In this document: positions 17,119 to 25,129 of the stretch, in pieces | Layout of the letters: each line of letters opens with the position of its first letter | Position numbering within the stretch: position 1 is the first letter of the stretch | NCBI GenBank assembly: GCA_964237235.1 | Contig: CAXSGY010000006.1 | Location: 62,001 to 126,000, forward strand | Length of the DNA stretch: 64,000 nt | Reading direction: 5' to 3' | Source: GCA-002050365 sp964237235 | GTDB taxonomy: Bacteria > Acidobacteriota > Blastocatellia > Pyrinomonadales > Pyrinomonadaceae | Translations under genes and position numbers: made by a program | The notes under the pieces: model-generated | The model's database searches: none | The model's input: only the letters and a program-made list of their open reading frames with translations | Told to the model about the DNA's origin: nothing

Positions 17119-17243
17119 TAAGCAAGCGCGTGGTGGTGATTTCCGACAGCGTTGCCCCAACCGATGCCAACACGAAGTTTCGCACCGTCGCGGTGCCGGC
17201 GGATTGCTCTTTGACAATGCCGTCAAATGGGCGGCTGGATTAT
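17119..17243 (+). pseudogene. Deleted and frameshifted third remnant of the C-terminal domain
   Basis: The first part encodes KRVVVISDSVAPTDANTKF, matching an internal stretch of the 13459-15867 product. It then jumps, in another frame, to GLLFDNAVKWAAGL and a stop. About 120 intervening residues are missing and the frame is broken at the join. It follows copy 3 of the small membrane protein, repeating the gene-then-domain order seen twice upstream. Confidence 0.7.
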
Positions 17244-17343
17244 AAATTTTCTCTTGCAATATCTTTCAGCGGGCGGTTTTTCTGTCCTCTAAAATTATTA
17301 GCCGCGTTTGCATTTTGGCGATTTGTTTTTTAGTTTTATTTCA

Positions 17344-17985
17344 ATGAATACCGACAACCAAAAACGCGCCAAAGAAATCATTAAACGCCTGAAAAAAGAA
17401 TATCCCGACGCGCATTGCGCTCTCAATCATTCAAACGCTTTCGAGCTTTTAGTCGCCACCATTTTGTCGGCGCAATGCACTGATGAGCGCGTCAATATCG
17501 TGACCGAAACACTCTTTCGCAAATACCGGAATCCGCAGGATTTTATCAACGTCGCGCCCGAAGAATTGGAAAACGACATTCGCCCGACCGGATTTTTTCG
17601 CAACAAAGCAAAAAGCATTCAAGGAGCGTCGCAAAAGATTATTGATAATTTCGGCGGCGAAATTCCGCAGACAATGGAAGAACTTTTGACCTTAAACGGC
17701 GTGGCGCGAAAAACGGCGAATGTTGTTTTGGGAAACGTTTTCAATATCGCGTCCGGCGTAGTCGTGGACACGCACGTTTCGCGCCTGTCGCAGAGGCTGG
17801 ATTTAACCGAAAACGTCGCCCCCGAAAAAATCGAACGGGATTTGTCTGAACTCGTGCCGCGAAAAGATTGGATTATGTTTCCGCATCTGTTAATCGCGCA
17901 CGGCAGAAAAATCTGTCAGGCGCGAAAGCCGAAATGCGAAATTTGCCTTTTGGAAAAAATTTGCCCGAAAATCGGAGTTGCTTAA
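17344..17985 (+). CDS. nth: Endonuclease III (DNA glycosylase/AP lyase)
   Basis: 213-residue base-excision repair enzyme that removes oxidised pyrimidines and nicks at the abasic site. The helix-hairpin-helix ELLTLNGVARKTANVV carries the catalytic Lys123. The conserved Asp142 is in VVVDTHVSRLSQRL. The C-terminal iron-sulfur motif C-x6-C-x2-C-x5-C is complete (CQARKPKCEICLLEKIC). The ATG at 17344 begins MNTDNQKRAKEI; the longer frame from 17308 adds unrelated residues from the decayed region. The stop overlaps the converging cobO stop by 4 nt. Confidence 0.95.
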   Translation: MNTDNQKRAKEIIKRLKKEYPDAHCALNHSNAFELLVATILSAQCTDERVNIVTETLFRKYRNPQDFINVAPEELENDIRPTGFFRNKAKSIQGASQKIIDNFGGEIPQTMEELLTLNGVARKTANVVLGNVFNIASGVVVDTHVSRLSQRLDLTENVAPEKIERDLSELVPRKDWIMFPHLLIAHGRKICQARKPKCEICLLEKICPKIGVA

Positions 17986-18557
17986 AATTCGATGCCCTGC
18001 TGCGCGAAAATTCCGGCGTGGAAAGGGTGTTTGATTTCCTTCATTTCCGTCACTAAATCGGCGGCTTCAATTAATTCCGGCGGCGCGTTTCTGCCGGTCA
18101 CGACGATGTGCAGATGCGTTTGTTTCGCGCGGACGGATTTTATTTCGTCCAACACTTTTTGCAAATCGAGAAATTTGTAATCGAGAACGTAGACGAGTTC
18201 GTCGAAAACGAGCAAATCGTATTCTTCCGAACGCATTTTTTCGACGCACAATGCCCACGTTTCTTCGGATGTTTCGATGTCCTGCGCTTTATCCTGTGTG
18301 TCCCAGGTGAAGCCGTCGCCCATCGTGTGAACTTCGATGCCGAGCAGTTCAGCCGATTCGTGTTCGCCGTAGCGGTCGCTTTTCGACTTCATAAATTGAA
18401 TCATACAACACTTCATTTCGCGTCCTGCCGCGCGCATCATCAAGCCCAACGCGCATGTCGTTTTGCCTTTGCCGTCGCCGGTGTTGACCATCAGCAAACC
18501 TTTCGTATTTTCTTTATAACCTTCGCGCCGCCATTTGTATTTTTTTTCTTTTGCCAT
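17982..18557 (-). CDS. cobO: Cob(I)alamin adenosyltransferase, CobA/CobO/BtuR type
   Basis: 191-residue cytoplasmic ATP:corrinoid adenosyltransferase that makes the adenosyl form of B12. The family P-loop NTGDGKGKTTCALGLMMRA is at residues about 25-45, and DLLVFDELVYVLDYKFL and HLHIVVTGRNAPPELIEAAD follow as in BtuR. No other cobalamin genes are nearby, so it may serve salvage of imported corrinoid. I saw no cobalamin riboswitch upstream: only about 100 nt separate it from nrnA, and these contain a terminator hairpin. Confidence 0.93.
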   Translation of the reverse strand: MAKEKKYKWRREGYKENTKGLLMVNTGDGKGKTTCALGLMMRAAGREMKCCMIQFMKSKSDRYGEHESAELLGIEVHTMGDGFTWDTQDKAQDIETSEETWALCVEKMRSEEYDLLVFDELVYVLDYKFLDLQKVLDEIKSVRAKQTHLHIVVTGRNAPPELIEAADLVTEMKEIKHPFHAGIFAQQGIEF

Positions 18558-18591
18558 TCGTGTAATTTTATCAATTTGAAAGCGAATAAAA

Positions 18592-18636
18592 CAAAAAGCG
18601 GAAACGAATTTAACGCATCTTCGTTTCCGCTTTTGT
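18592..18636 (-). terminator. Intrinsic terminator between nrnA and cobO
   Basis: AAAAGCGGAAACGAA (18594-18608) pairs with 18620-18634 around an 11-nt loop. On the minus strand it is followed by a T-rich stretch (complement of ACAAAAA). It would end the translation operon before cobO, making cobO a separate transcript. Confidence 0.7.
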
Positions 18637-18659
18637 TTGAATTTTTGCCGGTGTTTTTC

Positions 18660-19664
18660 TTAGACCGAAACATTTTCGGGGTTGGTTGAAATTATCCTTT
18701 CATCTTTCTCGTCAATCCTTTCCATCTCTTCGAGCAGAGCCTCAACGATGACATTTTCCATTTTGTCCCAATCGCCTTCGATGCGACAGCCGGAAGCGTT
18801 TTTGTGTCCGCCGCCGCCGAATTGTTCAGCGACGCGGGCGACGTTGATTTCGCCTTTGGAACGCAAACTAACCCGATAAGCGTCCGGCTGAAATTCGCGC
18901 ATATAAATGACGGCTTCGATGTCTCTGGCGGTGAGCGGAATGTTGACGAAACCGCTGTTGTCGCCGTCCATCGCGCCCGTTGATCGGCGCATTTTTAAGG
19001 TTTGTCGCATCGTGGCGATACGACCGCTTTTATCGCGTCTGACCGTATCGAGAACCTGCCGCATCAGTTCGATCCGACTCCACGAATATGAATTATAAAC
19101 GGCTTCGGAAATTCGCGCGGGTTTCGCGCCGGCTTTGACGAGTTCGGACGCGACTTTCAAAGTGCGCTCGGTCGTGTTCGGATAATGAAACGAGCCGGTG
19201 TCGGTAACGAGCGCGAGATAGACGCATTCGGCGATTTCTTTGGTGATGCGCCCGCCGATGGCTTTGCACAGATTGAAAACCATCTCGCCGACCGCCGAAG
19301 CGGTCTGGTCGATCCAGTTAATCGTGCCGAAATGTTCGCTGGTTGTGTGATGGTCAATATTAACCGTGATTTGATTTTCCAGCCCGCGAATGCCCGGACG
19401 TTCGAGATCGGAACATTCGATGACGAAAACCGCGTCGTATTTGCCGTTGACTTCGGAAACTTGTTTGATAGCGTCCGCGCCGGGAAGATCGGTGTAAGCG
19501 TTCGGAATCGGATCGCGGACAATAACTTCAGCCGACTTTCCGAGAGATTTCAGAAGCCAGCATAAACCTAAAGAAGAACCGATTCCGTCTCCGTCCGGTC
19601 GGACGTGTGTGGTAATCGCAAAACTCTGTTTATTTTCAATTAACTCTACTACTTGACTTAACAT
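18660..19664 (-). CDS. nrnA: DHH/DHHA1 phosphoesterase, NrnA-like (nanoRNase / pAp phosphatase)
   Basis: About 334 residues. It degrades very short RNAs and, in characterised relatives, dephosphorylates pAp. DHH-family motifs are present: ITTHVRPDGDGIGSSLGL, FVIECSD, VNIDHHTTSEHFG and LVTDTGSFHY bind two metals. The DHHA1 end has GGGGHKNASGC. I prefer the ATG at 19662-19664 (MLSQVVELIENK); the longer frame from 19706 would add MRSSLLVFQFSLCK, which is encoded by an inverted repeat. It lies next to rbfA at the end of the nusA-infB operon, as in many bacteria. Confidence 0.92.
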   Translation of the reverse strand: MLSQVVELIENKQSFAITTHVRPDGDGIGSSLGLCWLLKSLGKSAEVIVRDPIPNAYTDLPGADAIKQVSEVNGKYDAVFVIECSDLERPGIRGLENQITVNIDHHTTSEHFGTINWIDQTASAVGEMVFNLCKAIGGRITKEIAECVYLALVTDTGSFHYPNTTERTLKVASELVKAGAKPARISEAVYNSYSWSRIELMRQVLDTVRRDKSGRIATMRQTLKMRRSTGAMDGDNSGFVNIPLTARDIEAVIYMREFQPDAYRVSLRSKGEINVARVAEQFGGGGHKNASGCRIEGDWDKMENVIVEALLEEMERIDEKDERIISTNPENVSV

Positions 19665-19672
19665 CTTACAGA

Positions 19673-19743
19673 GTGAAAATTGAAAAACCAAAAGTGAAGA
19701 GCGCATTTTTTATACTTTTCACTTTTAATTTTTCAATTTTCAC
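19673..19743. repeat. Imperfect palindrome between rbfA and nrnA
   Basis: GTGAAAATTGAAAAA..AAAAGTGAA at 19673-19699 is mirrored by TTTTCACTTTTAATTTTTCAATTTTCAC ending at 19743, with about 20 nt between the arms. It overlaps the last codons of rbfA (stop at 19733). A similar TTTTCAC-rich stretch occurs at about 51512-51537. Confidence 0.65.
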
Positions 19744-20107
19744 TAATTATTTCCTCGTTTTCAAATTCCCCTTGTTTGGGCAAATTTCCCAGCAGCTCGG
19801 CGACGCGGGCGGCGTTTTCTTCGACCGTATCGCGGACGAAATGAAGCACCGGCGCGTGTCGTAAATCCAGATTGAGCGTCACCTGCTGACGAACAAAAGT
19901 CGCGGCGTGCTGTAAGCCTTTGAGAGCTTCTTTTATTTCGTTTTCGGTTCCTTCGACCGTGACATAAACGCGCGCGTCGCGCAGATTGTCGGACACGCGA
20001 ACGTCGGTGACGGTCACTGATAAAAGACGCGGATCGTCGAGTTCGTAACCGACAATTTCGGTAATTTCCTCCCGCAGAGTTTCCGCCAATCTTTCCGGTC
20101 TTCTCAT
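19733..20107 (-). CDS. rbfA: Ribosome-binding factor A
   Basis: 124-residue factor for 30S maturation and cold adaptation. From MRRPERLAETLREEITEIV it shows the KH-like RbfA pattern: DDPRLLSVTVTDVRVSDNL, then AATFVRQQVTLNLDLRHAP, then LHFVRDTVEENAARV. I set the start at 20107 because the sequence before it in the longer frame is the out-of-frame end of the toxin gene. The ATG overlaps the toxin stop by 4 nt (ATGA), so rbfA translation appears coupled to the toxin gene. Confidence 0.95.
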   Translation of the reverse strand: MRRPERLAETLREEITEIVGYELDDPRLLSVTVTDVRVSDNLRDARVYVTVEGTENEIKEALKGLQHAATFVRQQVTLNLDLRHAPVLHFVRDTVEENAARVAELLGNLPKQGEFENEEIISEN

Positions 20108-20367
20108 TTTTTGTAATGAAATCGGCACGAATAAAATAAAATTTCCGTGTCGCTCACTTTGTAAACAAGTCTGTGTTCGTCCGTAATTCTTCTTGACCAA
20201 AGACCTTTCAATTCGTATTTCAAAGGTTCGGGTTTACCGATTCCCGAAAACGGATGGCGTTCAATGTCTTTAATAAGCTCGACGATACGCGCATAAATTT
20301 TCGGATTTTCCTTTGACCATAAATTAAGTTGCTCGAAAGATTCGGTGAGAAACGCAATCTTTTTCAT
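20104..20367 (-). CDS. yoeB: Txe/YoeB-family toxin (ribosome-dependent mRNA interferase)
   Basis: 87 residues, full length for the family. All catalytic residues known in E. coli YoeB are conserved: Glu47 in GKPEPLK, Arg66 in EHRLVY, and His84-Tyr85 in CRFHYKK. LWSRRITDEHRLVY is nearly identical to the E. coli protein. It should cleave mRNA at the ribosomal A site. It overlaps the antitoxin gene upstream by 4 nt and the rbfA start downstream by 4 nt, so all are probably on one mRNA. Nothing suggests inactivation. Confidence 0.93.
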   Translation of the reverse strand: MKKIAFLTESFEQLNLWSKENPKIYARIVELIKDIERHPFSGIGKPEPLKYELKGLWSRRITDEHRLVYKVSDTEILFYSCRFHYKK

Positions 20368-20597
20368 AGGTCGTCTATGTTTACATAAACTCTTTTATTC
20401 GGATTTTCCGCCTCGCGTATCGCTTGTTCTAAATGTTGACGATTGGCTTCGGTCGAAAGCAGATATTCGGTTTCGTCCGTTTCTTCGTCAACCAAAACGA
20501 TAACTTCGACTTCCGTGCCAACTGCTAAGTCCGGCGCGGAAATTTCAATCGTGCCGTTTTCTCTGACAATCGCTTTTTCTCTGATTCCCGTCAGCAT
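20364..20597 (-). CDS. Antitoxin of the YoeB pair, AbrB-like N-terminus with YefM-like C-terminus
   Basis: 77 residues. The N-terminal half (KAIVRENGTIEISAPDLAVGTEVEVIVLVD) has the short beta-rich style of SpoVT/AbrB-type or DUF104-type proteins. The C-terminal half (YLLSTEANRQHLEQAIRE) resembles the toxin-wrapping tail of YefM/Phd antitoxins. It therefore differs from the usual YefM partner of YoeB at its DNA-binding end. It starts 5 nt after the infB stop, too close for its own conventional promoter, unless one lies inside infB. The antitoxin role is inferred from order, overlap and C-terminal similarity. Confidence 0.82.
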   Translation of the reverse strand: MLTGIREKAIVRENGTIEISAPDLAVGTEVEVIVLVDEETDETEYLLSTEANRQHLEQAIREAENPNKRVYVNIDDL

Positions 20598-20602
20598 AAG
20601 AT

Positions 20603-23380
20603 TTACAATTCGGTTGCGGCGATTCTCTCAATCACAAACGATTCGATTTCGTCTTCGACTTTGATGTCGTTGAAGTTTGCCAAACTAATACCGCATTCAA
20701 AGCCTTGCCGAACTTCGTTCACGTCGTCCTTGAAGCGTTTGAGAGTCAAAATATCGCCCGTCCAGGCGACCACGCCGTCACGGATAATGCGGGCTTTCGA
20801 CTGCCGCTTGATAACGCCGTCAACTACACGGCAACCGGCGATGGTGCCGACTTTGGAAACTTTGAAGGTTTCCTGCACGACGGCTTTGCCTAAAATGCTT
20901 TCGCGCTCAATCGCGTCGAGCATTCCGATCATTGCCGCGGTGATTTCTTCTTCGACTTTGTAAATAATCGAATGCAGGCGAATGTCAACGTCTTCCTGTT
21001 TGGCGACATCCGCCGCGCGGTGTTCGGGGCGCACGTTGAAACCGATAATGACGACCGCCATCGAAGTGCTGTCGGCTTGCGTCGCCGACGCGAGCAAAAC
21101 GTCGGATTCGGTAATCGCGCCGACTCCCGAACGAATGACGCGCACTTTAACTTTATCGGTCGAAAGTTTTTCGAGCGTCGAGCGCAGAACTTCGACCGAG
21201 CCTTGCACGTCGGCTTTTAAGACAACCAGTAGCTCTTTGATTTCAGCTTGTCCGAGCGATTCGATACCGCGCTTGGTCGTCTTCAACATCGCTAATTGTC
21301 TGGCTTGCATCTGACGTTGACCGGCGATGGTTTGCGCGCGGTCAATGTCCGACACGACCTGAAAAGTGTCGCCTGCCTGCGGAACGCCCTGCAAGCCCAA
21401 CACTTCGACCGGCGTGGCGGGCGGAGCTTCGGTGACGACATCGCCGCGGTCGGAAAACATCGCGCGCACTTTGCCGTAATACTGACCGACGATAAACGGA
21501 TCGCCGACGCGCAAAGTTCCCTGCTGCACCAGAATCGTGCCGACCGAACCGCGTCCTTTGTCTAATTTCGCTTCTAAAACGACCCCCGAAGCGAGGCGCG
21601 TCGGACTCGCTTTTAAATCTAAAATATCCGACGAAAGCAAAACCGTTTCGAGCAGAGTGTCGAGATTTTCGCGTTTTTTCGCCGAAACCGGAATCATTTC
21701 CGTTTCGCCGCCCCAATCAATCGGCTGCAGCCCGAGACCGGCGAGACCTTGTTTAACTTTGTCGGGATTCGCGTCGGGTTTATCAATTTTGTTGATGGCG
21801 ACGATGATCGGCACTCCGGCGGCTCTCGAATGTTCGACCGCTTCGATGGTTTGCGGCATTACGCCGTCGTCCGCCGCGACGACCAGAATCACCACGTCGG
21901 TCGCCTTCGCGCCGCGCGCGCGCATCATCGTAAACGCTTCGTGTCCGGGCGTGTCGAGAAAAACGACGCGCCTTTGTTCGGTCGGCTTGTCGGGATTGGT
22001 GACGAAAACCGAATACGCGCCGATGTGCTGCGTAATTCCGCCGGCTTCGCCTTCGGCGACGTTTTCCGAACGAATCGCGTCGAGCAACGAAGTCTTGCCG
22101 TGGTCAACGTGTCCCATCACGGTCACGACCGGCGGACGCGAAACTTCCTGGTCGTCGGAATCCGAAGCGATTAAATCTTCAAATTCCTGTTCGATGACCA
22201 TTTCTTCAAACGGCACGAAGCTGACCGCGTAACCGAAATTTTTTCCGAGTTCGATAGCCATCTGTTCGCCGATGGGCTGGTTGAGCGTGGCGAAAATGCC
22301 GCGTTTGACGAGCAGTTGCACGATGTCGCGCGGCGTTACGCCCAACGCTTCTGAAAATTCCCGAATCGTCGCGCCTTCGGTCAGGCGCACGATGATTAAA
22401 TTGTTCGCGTCAATTCTACCGATCTGATTGGTGATGCGCTCTTCGATGGTCAAAGGGCGCGGCGGAGCGACTTCTCTTTCCTCGAATCGTCCGCCTTTTT
22501 CAAATTTGCCGCCTTTTTTACCCGTCGAGCGTCCGAGCTTTTTGCGCTGGTCGGACGGCGGCGTGTAGACGGTTTTCGGGGTCGCCGTTTCGCCCGGCGT
22601 GCCGCGCAAAACTTCCGCGCCGCGCGTCGGTTTACCGTCGCGCCGCGCGTCTCTGCGGTCTCTGCCCTGATTCGCGTCGCGGTCGTTTTTGAGCTTGCCG
22701 CTTTTGGTCTGCGTTTCGCTGACGACGCGCTCGCCGGGCTTGACACCCGAATCGAGAGCCTTTTTCGTTAAAGTCAGTTGTTTGATTTGCGTTCCGGTCG
22801 GGCGCAAAACGCGCGTCGTGGTCGGCGTGGTCGGCGTGGTCGGCGTGGTCGGCGTTTCGACGGCAACGGATGTTTCCCGCGCTGCGATTGGCTCGGCTAT
22901 TGCGATTGTTTCGGCGGGCTGTTGTTCGATTTCAACCGGCGGCTCCGTCGCCAAAATCGGAATTTCTTCCGGCTCAATTATTTCCGGCGCGGATTCGACT
23001 TCCGCTCTTTTCTGTAATTTTCTGATTTGGCGAACCGGCGGCGCGGTTTCCTTTGTTGCGGTTGGCGGCTGCGCTTTTTGAACGGTTTTGTTTAATTCAA
23101 GTTCGGGAACGGCGATTTCGGTCGGTTCATTAACGTCATCGAGCGATTCGTCGGATCTGACGACCGTTTCCTTTTTAATAACTTTGATTGCCCGTTTCGG
23201 CGCGATTTCAGTTTTCGGAAAATATCTGTTCCGCACCTTTTCAGCCAATTCTTTGCTGACCGAATTGGAAGGTACGCTCACATCCGCGCCTTCACGCCGT
23301 AATTCTTCGATTACGCGCTTCGTATCCTGTTTTAATTCTCGTGCCAGGTCGTAAATACGAACTGATGTTCCTACGGACAT
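20603..23380 (-). CDS. infB: Translation initiation factor IF-2
   Basis: 925-residue GTPase that brings initiator tRNA to the ribosome. The IF2_N domain is at residues 1-50 (VRIYDLARELKQDTKRVIEEL). A long low-complexity linker (about 60-310) is rich in Pro, Thr, Glu and basic residues and includes a 9-nt tandem repeat coding for TPT units. A second IF2_N is at about 330-385. The G domain starts near residue 420 with VMGHVDHGKTSLLDAIR, followed by GGITQHIGAY, DTPGHEAFTMMRARG and NKIDK. Domains II-IV complete the protein. It is the third gene of the rimP-nusA-infB operon. Confidence 0.97.
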   Translation of the reverse strand: MSVGTSVRIYDLARELKQDTKRVIEELRREGADVSVPSNSVSKELAEKVRNRYFPKTEIAPKRAIKVIKKETVVRSDESLDDVNEPTEIAVPELELNKTVQKAQPPTATKETAPPVRQIRKLQKRAEVESAPEIIEPEEIPILATEPPVEIEQQPAETIAIAEPIAARETSVAVETPTTPTTPTTPTTTRVLRPTGTQIKQLTLTKKALDSGVKPGERVVSETQTKSGKLKNDRDANQGRDRRDARRDGKPTRGAEVLRGTPGETATPKTVYTPPSDQRKKLGRSTGKKGGKFEKGGRFEEREVAPPRPLTIEERITNQIGRIDANNLIIVRLTEGATIREFSEALGVTPRDIVQLLVKRGIFATLNQPIGEQMAIELGKNFGYAVSFVPFEEMVIEQEFEDLIASDSDDQEVSRPPVVTVMGHVDHGKTSLLDAIRSENVAEGEAGGITQHIGAYSVFVTNPDKPTEQRRVVFLDTPGHEAFTMMRARGAKATDVVILVVAADDGVMPQTIEAVEHSRAAGVPIIVAINKIDKPDANPDKVKQGLAGLGLQPIDWGGETEMIPVSAKKRENLDTLLETVLLSSDILDLKASPTRLASGVVLEAKLDKGRGSVGTILVQQGTLRVGDPFIVGQYYGKVRAMFSDRGDVVTEAPPATPVEVLGLQGVPQAGDTFQVVSDIDRAQTIAGQRQMQARQLAMLKTTKRGIESLGQAEIKELLVVLKADVQGSVEVLRSTLEKLSTDKVKVRVIRSGVGAITESDVLLASATQADSTSMAVVIIGFNVRPEHRAADVAKQEDVDIRLHSIIYKVEEEITAAMIGMLDAIERESILGKAVVQETFKVSKVGTIAGCRVVDGVIKRQSKARIIRDGVVAWTGDILTLKRFKDDVNEVRQGFECGISLANFNDIKVEDEIESFVIERIAATEL
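22818..22853. repeat. Four tandem copies of a 9-nt unit inside infB
   Basis: GTGGTCGGC is repeated four times without mismatch on the plus strand. On the coding strand it gives Thr-Pro-Thr/Pro-Thr-Thr repeats in the linker before the IF-2 G domain. Copy number probably varies between strains without frame damage. Confidence 0.8.
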
Positions 23381-23444
23381 ATTTAATTTTGTTGCTGCTT
23401 CTGTAAATCATCGGGCAATAGTTATTTCCATAAAAATTACCCGC

Positions 23445-25082
23445 CTACGAATTTGAATTTCCTTCAACGTCTTTGTCATCCGCCTCGACCGTCGCGGCTT
23501 CGGCTTTTGATTCTTCGGTTATCGCGGTTTCACTTGCATTCGCCGGTGTCGCGGCGATTTGATTTTCGTTTTCGGCTTTTATTTCCGGCGTTTCCGTTTC
23601 GGCGGTCACGGTTTCAGCCATTTCTTCGGAAACTGTTTCCGGCGCAGTTTCGCTTTCGCCGGAATTTTCAGTTTCCGCAGTTTCCGCTATCGTTTCCGCA
23701 TCTTCCGATGACGGCGTTGCCGTCCCGGTCGGAATTTCTTCGGAGTTTTCAGCCGGAGCGTTTTCTTCTTCCGACGTTTCAGCGGTTTCGATTTGCGAAT
23801 TTCTGACTTCGACAATTGCTTTGGCGGAACTGATGATTCTTTCCGCTTCGTCGAGGCTCGAATCGAGAATGTCAACCAAATCGTCAACCGACGTTTTGGC
23901 GAGCATTTCGACATCGCTGATGCCTTTTTCCTTCAAATCGGCGGCTTGATTGGCGGTTACGCCTTCGAGCGCGGTAATCGGAACGGCTTCGCCCGAAGCC
24001 ATCATTTTGCCCATCTGCTGGGCAATTTCCTTCTTCAGAAGCTCTTCGCTCACGATGTCTATGTCCCAACCCACGAGGCGCGTGGCGAGCCGCACGTTTT
24101 GCCCGCGTTTGCCGATTGCCAATGAAAGCTGGTCTTCGTTGACGATAACTTCCATCTTGCGGTTGTTGATGTCGGTGATTCTGACTTGCGAAACCTTGGC
24201 GGGCGACAGCGCGTTCGCCGCAAACACCGAAGGTTCGTCCGACCATTCGATAATGTCAATTTTTTCGCCGCGCAATTCCTTGATAATCGCCTGCACGCGC
24301 GAACCTTTCATTCCGACGCACGCGCCGACCGGATCAACGTCTTTTTCGTTTGACGCGACAGCGATTTTGGCGCGGTCGCCCGGTTCGCGTACGGCTGATT
24401 TGATAACCACCGTATCGTCATAAATTTCCGGCACTTCCATCTCAAAAAGTCGCTTGAGCAACGCGCTCGACGCGCGCGAAACTTTGATTTGCTGACCTTT
24501 CAATTCTTTGGAAACGTCTTCGATAACGACGCGAATGCGCTCGCCCTGATTCCAGGTTTCGCTTCTGGCTTGCTCGTTTTTCGGCAGAATCGCTTCCAGA
24601 TTCGTTCCCAGATCAACGATAATGTCGCCGCGCTCGAAACGCTTAATCGTGCCGTTGACGAGCGTTCCGATTTTGTCCACGTATTCCTCGTAAACTTTTT
24701 CACGAATCGCCTCGCGCACTTTTTGAACAAGAATCTGCTTGGCGGTCTGCGCCGCGATGCGTCCGAGTTCTTCGGTCGGCATCGGAATCAGCAGCATATC
24801 GCCGAGTTCGACCTCATCGCCGGCGAGTTCCTGCGCTTCGACGAGCGAAAGTTCGGTCGAAGGATTTTCGACTTCGATGACGACTTCCTTCTGCGCCGAA
24901 ATTTCGATCATTCCTTCTTCGTTGTTCCAGTCAACCTGTATGCTGTCGCCGTTTTTGTCCTGCGTTTTAAATTGCTTGCGGGCAGCGGCGCGCACCGCTT
25001 CCTTCATCGCTTCGATGACTAGATTGCGATCTATGCCCTGCTCCGTGACTAACGCTTCGATGCTTTGTCCGATGGATGTCAT
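23445..25082 (-). CDS. nusA: Transcription termination/antitermination factor NusA
   Basis: 545 residues. The NusA N-terminal domain (residues 1-130) leads into an S1 domain (GTLVNGTIKRFERGDIIVDLG, about 140-205) and two KH domains (VDPVGACVGMKGSRVQAII; NEDQLSLAIGKRGQNVRLA). A helix-hairpin-helix-like segment (ALEGVTANQAADLKEKGISD) follows. The last ~110 residues are an acidic, Glu/Ala/Thr-rich tail. It binds RNA polymerase and nascent RNA and is known to regulate its own operon in E. coli. It sits between rimP and infB with short gaps. Confidence 0.97.
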   Translation of the reverse strand: MTSIGQSIEALVTEQGIDRNLVIEAMKEAVRAAARKQFKTQDKNGDSIQVDWNNEEGMIEISAQKEVVIEVENPSTELSLVEAQELAGDEVELGDMLLIPMPTEELGRIAAQTAKQILVQKVREAIREKVYEEYVDKIGTLVNGTIKRFERGDIIVDLGTNLEAILPKNEQARSETWNQGERIRVVIEDVSKELKGQQIKVSRASSALLKRLFEMEVPEIYDDTVVIKSAVREPGDRAKIAVASNEKDVDPVGACVGMKGSRVQAIIKELRGEKIDIIEWSDEPSVFAANALSPAKVSQVRITDINNRKMEVIVNEDQLSLAIGKRGQNVRLATRLVGWDIDIVSEELLKKEIAQQMGKMMASGEAVPITALEGVTANQAADLKEKGISDVEMLAKTSVDDLVDILDSSLDEAERIISSAKAIVEVRNSQIETAETSEEENAPAENSEEIPTGTATPSSEDAETIAETAETENSGESETAPETVSEEMAETVTAETETPEIKAENENQIAATPANASETAITEESKAEAATVEADDKDVEGNSNS

Positions 25083-25129
25083 ATCAGTTACCGTTACCGG
25101 TTATTCAGTAAAATTTTTCGATTTCCTTA

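Noticed and set aside
18558..18659. Possible cobalamin riboswitch upstream of cobO
   Set aside because: The leader is only about 100 nt, contains a terminator hairpin, and shows no B12-box-like sequence.
21537..22232. A 231-residue open frame on the plus strand
   Set aside because: It is antisense to the IF-2 G domain, one of the most conserved regions in the window. No ribosome site or domain.
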